In this document: positions 1-12,300 of the stretch, piece after piece | Layout of the letters: each line of letters opens with the position of its first letter | Position numbering within the stretch: position 1 is the first letter of the stretch | Source of the DNA: Dicyema japonicum | Lineage: Eukaryota; Dicyemida; Rhombozoa; Dicyemidae | Reading direction: 5' to 3' | DNA: 64,000 bases | Assembly (NCBI GenBank): GCA_011109175.1 | Contig: RDEW01000058.1 | Span: 68,033-132,032 of the forward strand | Notes under the pieces: model-generated | Seen by the model: the letters and a program-made list of their open reading frames with translations, nothing else | Told to the model about the DNA's origin: nothing | Databases searched by the model: none | Program-made: the position numbers and the translations under genes

Positions 1-388
1 ACGAACAACTGAAATTCAAAATTTAAAAAAAATAATATTTATTAAATATTTAAAAATATTTATACTAAATCTAAAATACAAGAACTCAGTAATAATCTTA
101 TTTACTATGATTATTTCTACCATAATTCTAATAAGTTTCACGCGTGTTTGCTTGACAGCATTAAGCACAACAAAGCCACTTAATTGCTGGTTTCCTAAAA
201 AGGGCCGAAGCAAGAATTTGTATTTATTCATTAAACACGCTATATTTTAGTAAATGTTTTTATTTCGTCACTTATAAGCAAATGTTGACTCCTTAGCGAG
301 AAGATCAAATGAAGAGTAAAGATGGATGACTGTTACAATACTTTTCTCATAGGAAAATTTTTCAAAATAAATTTAGTTACCTGGTTAC

Positions 389-3300
389 ATGGAAATCGGT
401 AAGAATATTTGATTTAAAAAACAACTATGCCTACTATTTTAGATGAGTTTGAACATAAAAGGAAAGCAAGAATTGAGCCTTTAAATCTGACGTCATATTC
501 CCTCAAAGACGTCTTGACATTACATTCGATAATAATGCCTTTCAAATAGACAACAATTCTGCCAACAAAGCCACATCACTAACATTTCCAGAATCGTGTC
601 CCAAACTACCAAAATTAGAGCCTTTGGTAATATTTGACAACTCATAAATAGCCGTATCTCCAAAAAGTCCAAATAAAGAATCAACCTTCCTACATTCAAG
701 AGAAAAACAGAAAAAATTACGAAAAGGAAAAACGGCTATACGCCATCGACGACTCAAAGTCTAAATCTCAACGAAAGCAATCCCTGGACAACATTCAGCT
801 AAGAAAAGTAATATAAATTATTCATTTAGGCGGTTCTAGCCAAATATGAAGTTAATATACCAAAGACCCTTTCTGTGCTACCAAAAAACAAAATTGAAAC
901 TCAGTTGATTTTCACGGACGAATATAACGGCTGCAGGAATCTGCTTGAAATAATCGGAGTGATTCGCCAAAACGCTTGGCTGGGGTTTTTCTACATGATC
1001 CCTGCGGTCTCAAAGTCAAGTGTGCAGTATCACTACTATAACCTCAAGTAAGCCAATTGAATGTATTTTCAGAGTCACAAATTACCAGCGTATTTTCAAG
1101 CTGGACTATTGCACGATCAGTTCTATTGGGGTGACCAGATCGACTCAGGGGGACGAGGTTGACTTTACCCACCTTGATGTATATGAACAAGAGTACAAAC
1201 ATTTCTGGCGACACAAAAGTTAGAGAAACTTAAAATTTAGATTCCAACGTTCCAAAATTTTCAAGCAGGGTGGAAGGCATTTTCTTGTGTGGCGTTGGAC
1301 AATTCGCTGCGAGAAAATAAAAAAATGCCAAGAAAACCATAGAAAACTCGCTTTTCTTGGTCAACGCTGTAATTTACGGTTTTCAATTTAGCCTCTGCGG
1401 TCGGCTCTATTGAGTCTCCGGGGGATGATTTACAGAATTTGTGATTTGTCCCTGACAAATTTTTCCTACGACGAGACGGTGACTTTGGACAAGTTCATCG
1501 AAAACCACACATTCTCGACATCTCAAGTTTAAATCCAAGTTTCGATTCTTAGATCGCCAAAAGGCTGAAGGAATTCAGATATTTGGTCATTGATATAATC
1601 AAATGCGCTTGCCGAACAAATTTGCTCGAAAGTGGCTTTAACCCTGACTTTTATCCCTCACGTGGACTTGATTCTGGTATATTGCAGTTCGTGAAAAAAA
1701 CAGATCAAACCTCTACCGAGTCTGGGAGTGACGGAGAATCAGATATTGTGGAGACGTGTGAAAATTTGTGTTACACAGAACAGGCTGAAAAGCGGGAAAA
1801 GTGCAATAGATTGGCCTGGTGACCTGTCTATTAGTATTTCAGCTTCATCTGCCTGTCGGACTATTTGATAGCGAATGCTCTCCACACCCTGACCGTCAAA
1901 TCAGTCGAATCAATAAAGGACTTCTTTTTTAGCAAAATACAGCTGACTCCCTCAGACAACGTCATTTCAAACTTCACTCGAACGAAGGAGGACGTCAGCA
2001 AGGATTTGGAGGAATACTTCAGCATGAAAGAGGCTGAGATTCAGGTTGATATCAGACTGTTAAAGTGACTCATACTAACCTAATTTAGAAACCGAAGGAA
2101 GACCCAATTGAATTTTCTCCGTCATTTCTCGTCGAAATGCTGCTGGAGAACGGACAAATTGAGTTTTACCCGAATCTCGAAACGTTTCAGAGTGCCTTTG
2201 CCGAAATTGTCGAGAGTTTCAAAAACACGGTAATTTCCATGGAAAATCTTCTCAATGACAGCAGCTTTTACGCATTCACCAGGCATCCGCGAATTTAACG
2301 AGTAGGCCGTACATAAACAACAAATTTGAAGAACAGCACAGCAGGACAGGTCCCAACTTGAAGGCCATTTTTGACGACGACAACTACTTCCAGACCATCA
2401 TGCTGGACACTCAAGTTAAAGTTGATTGAACCCAGGAATCAATCGATAAAGGGTTTTCCACAGCTCAGAAGTACGGCAGCACATTCGAGACTTATATGCT
2501 GTTCTACAACACCAATGAGAACGTTGGCGTGGAGCTTTTCCAGAACGCGGGAAAAGGCTAAATTTGTTCATAATGGTAGATGTTGAGTTTTTTGCATCTT
2601 CCCTCGAAAAGTATCACATTGAGAGTAGAATGGCTGCTTCTATCGTTGAAAAACGTGCTCTGGGACTTTTGCTCATAGACAACTCCAAGTTCAAGACGAA
2701 GCTGTATCCGTCCCCCAACCGTTGTATAGATGTAATTTCTGTGATAAAATAAAATAGTACATCCACGTGGTTTTGCCCAAGAAGGCCAGAAGTATTGTAG
2801 ACGAAGTTCTAAAGGACCTGAACGACGCTCAATTTCGGCTCGACATGAGGCCTTCCGACACAGCCGATCTTGTAAAGAGTCTTCTATTCTTGGAAGAAAT
2901 ACAGGAGAGGGTACATTTCAGAGTCAACTTAGATTGACCCAGTTGAGCACGAGACAGACATAATTAGAGATATCTACGAGCTTATTTCGAAATATAGCGT
3001 CCCTTCGCCTCCCGAGGATCATGTAATATACCAGGTATGTGGATCTCTTATTCAAGACTGTGATCCCGACCATAAACAATGTGAGAAACAGCATCGATAA
3101 GGTTTCTGCTGAACGTGAGGACACGATCAGGAAACTGTGTGTCTCCCTAGATAAGGATATCGCTGAGCTCTTTAAGGAGGTGAAGGAAATCAAAAAGAGC
3201 GTTCAGGTGTTGTGTTTGACTAACAGTGAAGAATCCGTCTAATCTGGATCCTTCGGGAAACAAGGAGGAGATACTGAATTCGTTGGTCGCTTACAAATCC

Positions 3301-6300
3301 CGGGTTCTTGAATTGCAGGAAAAGGCCGAGCTCTATAAAAGCCACCAAATGCGCTTTCAAATCGACATCAACACTTACGAGGAGTTGGAGGATTTATACG
3401 ACGAGATTAACCTCAAGATTTTGCTGTGGAACTCAATTGACGAGTGGGACGCTATAATCAGGGAGTGGATTGAAGTTGGAATTATTTTACTCCGTTAGGT
3501 GGATATAAATCACTGCGACATGGACGAGTTGAGCTTGGTGACCGGAAAATACTTCAAAATTGTCACCAAACTGGAAAAGGGACTGTCGCCGAACTTGGTC
3601 ACCAAAAATCTGAAGGAAAAGGTTAACCCCTTCGAACATGGTTAGGTCAGCTATATCAAGACGAAACTCCCAATTTTGATAAATCTGAAAAATCCTGCTT
3701 TCAAGCAGCGGCATTGGGATATGATTAATGAAATCGTAAATCTCGACATTTCCAGCCAAGTCCTTACGATATCGAATCTCGAGACATTGGGAGTATTCGA
3801 ATACGAGGAGGAGATAAAAGAAGTCTCTGGTAAGGCTTCATCAGAGGCGGCGTTGGAATCGATGCTCAAAAAAGTAGAAATTGAAAATATCTTAGATTGA
3901 TGATTCCTGGAAGCACACAGAGTTCTATGTGCCCCCTTATAAAGACCAGAGAGACGTGTATGTGCTTGGAGCCACTGACGACATCCAGCAGTTACTGGAC
4001 GACTCCATCGTCGGAGTTTCCACGATTCTTTCCTCAAGGAACGTCGGTCCCATCAGGTCGAGAGTCGAAGAGTTGAAAAAGCAGTTCGAGTTGTTCAACA
4101 GCACATTGGTAAGCCAAGTAGTCACTACTACAGGATGAATGGTTGGAATGTCAGAAATCGTGGATGTACCTCGAATCCATATTTTCTGCGCCTGATATTC
4201 AAAGACAGCTCCCCGAGGAATCCAAATTATTCCAAAGTCGACAAATCCTTTAAGGAAATAATGCGGAAGACACATCGTGTTCCTTGGCGATCCGAGCCTG
4301 CACACAAGCGGGTATTTAAATTTGTGGATTTGACAGGACTGGTGGACGTATTTAGAGATAAACAGAATGCTGGAAGAAATTGTGAAATGTCTCGAGACAT
4401 ATTTGGAGACCAAAAGGGAGTCATTCCCTAGGTTCTCTTGTGAAAAACTGTTAGATTTTATTTTCTCTCAAATGACGAGTTATTGGACATTCTAGCTCAG
4501 ACGAGGAACCCCATTGCAGTTCAGCCCCATTTGAATAAATGTTTCGACGCCATCAAGTCCCTCGAATTCGAACAAGTAGAAAATGTCCTGCCTTCCGGTT
4601 TATTTGACGGTTTACTTCTCCAGGAGAGACTGTAGTGAAGTACTCTAATAACATTCTTGCCATGAATTCTGCCGAAGGGGAACGCGTGAAGCTTAAAAAA
4701 GTAAAAATGCGATTTTAGTCAAAGGGTCTCCGAGCGAGGGGGAATGTCGAGGATTGGCTTGCGAAGGTTGAGGACGCAATGTTTGACAGTGTAAAGAGTC
4801 ACACGAAGAAATCCCTGCTGAACTATGATAAAAAACCTTATAATGAGTGGCTGACGTCGTGGCCCTCCCAAGTTCGAGTCTTGGTTGATTTTAGGTGATC
4901 CTTTCGGTCTCCCAAATAGTGTGGTGCAGCAGAATAACTGAAATATTATCAAAGCCAGAAACGGCGGTGGAGAAAATGGTAGAATTTGAGAAGGAAAACG
5001 TCGACCAACTGAACAACTTGGCTGCTCAAGTGAGACAGACCAACCCGGAACTCGTTCAGCAGATTATATGCACATTGATTACTGTGAACGTTCACTGCAG
5101 GGATATAGTGAATGAGCTCGCACAACAGAAGGTACTGATTCGATAGAATTCAGATAACGGACGGTCGCGACTTCTGTGGCTGAGACAGCTGCGATATTAT
5201 TGGGATAACGACATGGACGAATGCGTAGTGAAAATGTCCATTTCAGAATACACTTACGGCTACGAATATGTGGGGGCCTCTTCTAGACTGGTAATCACAC
5301 CATTGACGGTAATTTTGTATTTAACTAAAGGATCGCTGCTATCTCTGTTTAATGGGGGCTCTCCAGCTGGATCTTGGTGGAGCACCAGCCGGGCCTGCGG
5401 GGACGGGAAAAACTGAGACCACGAAAGACTTGGCTAAGACGGTTGCCAAACACTGCGTTGTGTTTAACTGTTCGGATGGGTTGGATTACAAGGTAGTGTG
5501 GAATAGTCGACTTCTAGACGATGGGAAGATTTTTCACAGGCCTCGTCCAGTCAGGGTCCTGGTGTTGTTTCGACGAATTCAACAGGATCGATATTGAAGT
5601 GCTCTCCGTGATTGCTCAGCAATTGATCACAATTCGTAACGCGAAAGCTGGAAAAGTCGAGAGATTCCGTTTTGAAGGCAGAGATGTCAAACTAATGCCC
5701 ACGTGTGCCACCTTTATCACTATGAATCCCGGCTATGCTGGGAGAACTGAACTCCCCGATAACTTAAAGGCCCTCTTTAGGCCATTTTCCATGATGGTGC
5801 CTGATTACAGTAGGCAATGTCGTTTCATTTAACTAGAACTCATTGCCGAAGTGATCCTATATTCTGAGGGTTTTGAGAGCTCAAAAAATCTATCAAACAA
5901 GATCGTCCAGCTTTATAAGCTCTGCTCAGAACAGCTGTCTCAACAAGATCACTATGACTTTGGAATGAGAGCCTTAAAGTCAGTTTTAGTGATGGCCGGT
6001 TCTCTAAAACGGAAAAACCCAACGGAGGATGAAAACTTGGTTTTAATCAAAGCACTGAGAGACGGGAACCTTCCGAAATTCCTGAGGAAGGATGCTGAAC
6101 TTTTTATCGTTGAATTTGGGTCTCACTGGTAGGACATCTTGCTAGATTTGTTTCCTGGGGTTGTCACGTCTGAGCACGATTATGGGATCTTTGGCGATGA
6201 AATTGTTAGTGTTTGTCGGAAAAATAACCTGGAAGTCATTGACTCCCAAAAGAAGCAAATCATCCAGTTTTACGAAACTCTCTTGGTCAGGCACGGGGTT

Positions 6301-9300
6301 ATGCTCGTTGGACCAACAGGGGGTGGGAAAACGACTGTATATCAAGTACTGATTGGCTTTATGTGCAGACATTGGCCGAGGTTTGCGGAAATCTCCACGC
6401 CAGAGGACACCCAGATTACTTTTTCAGACCAGTGGACACTTATGTGATGAATCCAAAGGCGATTTCAATGGAAGAGTTATACGGGGGATAAATCCACAAA
6501 CATTAGAGTGGAGAGACGGGCTGATGGCACTAACGATCAGAAAGGCCGTTGCTGTAGACTGTTGGGGGAGTTTTAGAGCGAAGGTGAAAATCATCATTGG
6601 GTCGTTTGTGATGGTCCCGTGGATGCTTTGTGGATTGAGAACATGAACACTGTGTTGGACGACAATAAAATGTTATGTCTGGCGAATAGCGAGCGAATAA
6701 AGCTCACTCCTCACATACATATGCTGTTTGAGGTCGAAGACCTCTCCGTTGCATCCCCCGCTACTGTCAGCAGGTAACTGACGTCTTAAAGATTAAAGAT
6801 GCGGAATGCTTTATATTGACTCAAATGACCTCGGGTGGCTTCCCTGGGTAGAACGATGGCTAAAGTCTCATAAGGACAAGTTTTGTGAGGCTATATACAA
6901 CTATACCTTGGAACTATTCACAAAATATGTCGATGAGGGGCTTGAATTTGTCTCCACCAAGTTATCTCAGATTATTCCTCAGGTTTACTAAGCCGACAAT
7001 TGTAGTGTCCTCTAGCAAAGTTGATTTCTCTCTCCAAATTGATGGAGTCCATATTATTCGAAAGCAACGTCAACTTGAAGGAAAACTCCCCCAAAACGCA
7101 GATTAGCGTATCAACAATTTTTCTGTTCTCCTATTTGTGGGCCATTGGGGGGAATATACTGGAAAAGGACTGTGACGCGTTTGACACGTTTGTCAGGCAA
7201 ACATTCGAAGATAATGGGGATGTTAAGGTCCTCCTGTTTATTATCAAAGATTCCCGCTCAGGGAGATCTCTGGAGCTACTATTTTGACGTTGAAAGTCGC
7301 AAGATGGAACATTGGGAGAAAATCATCATTCCGTTTCATTTTGAGGGTGACAAGCCATTTTTCAATATGATCGTCTCAAACAGCGACACTGTAAAATACG
7401 GATATCTCCTCGATAAACTAATCAGCGCTAGAAAATCAGTGATTTTGGTCGGAAAAACCGGCGTTGGAAAGGTTTTATAAACATTGCACCATTATAGTCC
7501 GTTATTGCTCGAAACACGTTAAATAGTATGGTGAATCCCGGAAACGTGGTACCCCTGTTTGTGAACTTCTCGGCACAGACGAACAGTACGAGTGTTCAGA
7601 ACATCATTGAAGCCAAACTTGAAAAACACGACGAAACGTTTTAGGTATGAATTTGGGGGTAATTCAGGCCCTTCTAAGGGAAAGCACGTGGTAGCATTTT
7701 TTGACGACGTAAACATGTCGAAACCAGATTTTTACGGGTCCCAGCCTCCCATTGAACTTCTACGACAATATCAAGACTTCAGTGGAATGTACGACAGACA
7801 AGCACTGACTTGGAAGTGGATTAATGTACTAAAGCTTCCCTTATAGTACAGGATGTCACTTTGGCTGGAGCCTGTGGACCTCCAGGGGGTGGATGCCACA
7901 ACATGACTAATCGCTTCACTCGACATTTTTCGGTTTTCAACGTCCATCCCCCCTCGGATTACAATTTGAAGCAAATTTTTCAAGTTTTAGTGAGTAATGA
8001 TGACAGAATATCCTGCGTGGATTCATGATAGAATTCCCCCAACAGGTGAAGCAAGCCATCAATTCCGTGATATCCGCCGCTGTCGAAATCTACCAAAGAA
8101 TGCACACAGAGTTGCTGCCGACTCCCTCGAAATCTCACTACTTGTTTAACCTAAGGGACATTGCTCGTTGCTTTCAAGGTTGAATGTGTAAATATTCCAG
8201 GCATAATGCAGATCAAGGTGAATTCTGTTACCAACGAAAAACTGCTATACCGATTATTCCACCACGAAATTACCAGATCATTCCACGACCGGTTGGTAAG
8301 CCAGGAAGATAAAAACTTCTTTTTTGAGATTTTGAGTGAAGTCTCTTCTACCTATTTTAATGAAGTAAAGATTATCGGCTTCACTTGTAGTCACTTGATC
8401 AAAGATCTTTTTTCGACAGTCCGTTAATTTATGCCGATTTTATTAACATTGGGTCGGACAAGTCCTCCTGGAGCTACGGTGAAGTCACCAATACGGACAA
8501 ACTGATAACAGTTCTGAGTGAAGTTCGATAAATATAACACCACGTAGTACCAATCCGAATATAATTTTAAATATTCCTCCAAAATGTCTTTGATATTCTT
8601 CTCTGATGCGATCCAACACATTGCTAGAATATCTCGAATAATCCGCCAGGAAAGGGGGAACGGACTGTTGGTCGGGGTCAATGGTACGGGAAAGAAGTGT
8701 TTGACCAGGTCCTTAATCAATATTGTATTTTAGACTGGCAGCGTTTATATACGACTACGAGTGCTTCGAAATCGAGGTCACTGGAAAATACGACTACCCG
8801 GCCTTCCGTGAGGATCTTCGAAGGCTTTATAATATCGCAGGATAGCCAACAAGAATGTAGTATTTCTGTTGTCGGACGACCAAATAATAATGGAGGAGTT
8901 CCTCGAGGATATAAATAATATTCTAAATTCCGGCCAAGTCCCGAATTTGTTTGAAGACGATGACTTGGAGCAAATCATTATGAGCTGTCAACCCGCGGCC
9001 AATGCCCTGTTGTGCAGCCAAACTGGTTCCCCGGAAGACATTGCAAGTCGGGATTCAGTTTATGAACTCTTCATTGACCGTGTGAGGTAAGAGGAACTGT
9101 CATTCAAGACGTAATCTTCACCTTGTGATCTCCCTGAGTTCTTCGGGGACCAAATTTAGATCTCGGTGTAGAATGTTCCCATCTTTGGTGAATTGCTGTA
9201 TCATCGACTGGTTCGAGGAGTGGAAACACGATGCCTTGTATTCTGTGGCTGATTCATTCATGAAAAAATAGACTTTCCCGATAATTCCCTTGAAGTTGAT

Positions 9301-12300
9301 TGTAATGTGACTAGTTTAGACCAAATTATCAAATCTATGCATAAAAATCCACACCAGTGTTGGGAAGATGGCTAAAAGATTCTACGAAGAAGTACAGGGG
9401 CATTACTGCTTAAATCCAGTCAGCTACATCGAATTGCTCACGTTGTTCACTTCCATGTTGGAAACCACAAAAAAGTAAGTAAAATCTACTATTTATTTAC
9501 CCCCAGTCCCTTCAAGTAAAGGGAAGCGGTGGTCAGCAGGAACGTATCTACCGGACACACCAAAAGATCCGTTTCCTGTACCACTAACGCCAGTCAATCT
9601 TCTTCCTTTAAATTCTCCTATTTTTTTATTTTTTAAATTTAAATTAAAATTAAAAAAATTTAAATTTTAGTGATTTAAACCGCCAGTATGAGAGAATAAA
9701 AAATGGATTGGTCAAACTTCTCGAAACCAATGAATTAGTGATAGCCATGGAGAAGAAACTTAAAGTGTTGGGTCCAATCCTTAAAGAAAAATCGATTGAA
9801 ACAGAGAAGTTGATGGAAAAACTTTCCGAAGATCAAGAAAAGGCGGATATTGTAAATTTCAAATTGACAAAATAGTCCAAAAAACTTGTCTTGGAGGACG
9901 AGGCTGTGGTTAAGGTGAAGGCTGAGGAAACCAAAGCCATCGCTGATGATGCCCAACGGGATCTTCAGGAAGCAATGCCGATGTTAGAAGCAGCCATTAA
10001 AGTTTATTAGTGAATTTGTTATGCTAGTCCTTGGATGCCCTCGATAAAAGCGACATTGCAGAAATCAAAGTATTCAAGACTCCCCCAGAGCTTGTTCAAA
10101 CAGTAATGGAGGCTGTCTGCGTTTTATTCAACGTCAAGTAAACGAGAAATGTAGCATAATCTAGGAGAGACTGGAGTTCAGCGAAACAGTTATTATCGGA
10201 TTCCAACTTTCTGAGGAAACTCTACGACTTTGATAAGGAAAATATCTCTGAATCCACCATAAAGAAGCTCAAAAAATACATCGACAACGAAAACTTCACC
10301 CCAGAAGTCATAGAGAAGGTCTCAAAGGTATTTAAGGTAAAACCAGTTCACAGGCCTGTAAATCGCTTTGCATGTGGGTGAGGGCGATATACGTGTTTTC
10401 AATCGTGAATAAATCCGTAAAGCCTAAAAAGGAGAGGTTGGTAGGCAAATTAGTCTTAGATTGAATGCGGCGGAGCAAGATTTGAAGGAAGTCATGTCAG
10501 ATCTCAGAAAAAAACAGGATGAACTAAAAATATTGCAAGCTCACATTAACGAGCTACAAAATTCTTACGAGGCCAGCGTCACTGAGAAGAAGAATTTGGA
10601 GACACAAAAGTCTACCACCAGCGCTAGGCTAAAGCGTGCTTCGAAATTGACTGAAGCATTGGCTGACGAGAAAGAGATCTGGGAACATGAGATTAAGGTT
10701 ATAAAATTCCATTATCCTTAGATTTTAGACAAGAAGATTGCTGACGTAGTCGGCAACGTCTTTGTGTGCTCTTCTTCAGTAACTTACCTCGGAGCCTTTA
10801 CGTACGACTATCGGGAAATTCTAATCTCCAAATGGCTCAAGGCAGCAAGGAAGCTGGATATACCAATTTCCAATGATTACGACCTAATTGATATTTTCAC
10901 TACATCATATCAAGTAAGAAATTGGACGGCCAATAAACTCCCAAATAACCGAGTATCCATTCAAAATGCACTCCTTGCTACTAAGGGGAGAAGATGGCCT
11001 CTAATGATCGATCCACAAGAACAGGTACCTTCAAATCTTTTTTATTTATTATTTTTTTAATAATTTAATATACTAAATTAATATTTTTATTATTAATAGG
11101 CCAATCGATGGATAAGAAGCATGGAAGAAATAAATAACCTTAAAGTAACTAAACTAAGCGACAAATATTTCCTACGAACCCTTGAAAGTGCAATTCGAAT
11201 TGGTTCGCCACTTCTCATAGAAGACGTTGGTGAGTCGATTGAGACAACGATATACCCAATTCTCGACAATAAAATCACGGAAGAAGTATTTTTAGTAAAT
11301 ATAACTTAATTAGAGTGGAAGGGTCTTCATCAGATTGGGGGACAAAGATGTGGACTATGATAAAAATTTCCGCCTTTATTTGACCACCAAATTGAACAAT
11401 CCAGCATACCAGCCAGACGTTTTCACTCGAGTCGCTGTCATAAACTTCAAAGTCACGATCGGGGGACTCGAGGATCAGCTGCTGAGGTTTTTCGGCTTTT
11501 GGTAGTTCTCAGTTATGTCGTCGACTTGAAAAGCCGGAGTTGGAGCAGCAACGGAACGAGTTGATTCTCAAAATAAACAGCGACAAAAACCAGCAGAAAG
11601 CGATCACTGACAGAGTCCTAAAGTTACTGTACGAATCGAAAGGAAACGTGCTCGACAACAGTGAGCTGATCACTGCCCTGAACGAATCAAAGGTCGGATA
11701 ATGCCATATTTCAAGCTAAAATTCGCCGAAATCTCAAAACGGCTAAAACAAGCCGAAATCACTGAAAGGGAAATCGGCAAGGCCCGGGACGTGTACAGAG
11801 ACGTCTCCAAACGGGGAGCCATTCTGTACTTTGTGATCGCCGACATGGCCAAAATCGACCCAATGTACCAGTTCTCTCTCAAATACTTCAAGCAGGTATC
11901 ATAACTCATAAATCAGATATTCGGAAATTCTATCAGCAACTGTGACGTCACAGGAGAAATAAACACAAGACTGGCCTCACTGATTGACAACATATCCTAC
12001 GATGCTTACTCGAACGTTTCACGGTAAACCCTATTTTAACGGAAAGGGGACTTTTCGCTAAACATAAGCTTTTGTACTCATTCCTGTTTTGCCTGGAGAT
12101 TATGCGGGCACGAGAGGAGATCAGCGACCAAGAAATGAATGTATTCCTTAGGGGGATTCCCTCGAATTATAAAGTAACGAAATTGAGAAATTTTAGAATG
12201 ACAAACCGCTTCCTTCTGATGAAACTAAACTCACAAAGACATTGTGGGATATAAGCTGCTATATGGAGTCGAATATACAAGGATTTGAGGCTTGGCGGCA

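Noticed and set aside
16-231. 71-residue minus ORF at the window start
   Set aside because: Ends in AT-driven Ile/Phe/Lys-rich residues; no family match and no splice support.
5391-8697. Separate AAA ATPase genes
   Set aside because: The four P-loops fall in dynein order, in one strand and are joined by verified mini-introns, so they belong to one heavy chain.
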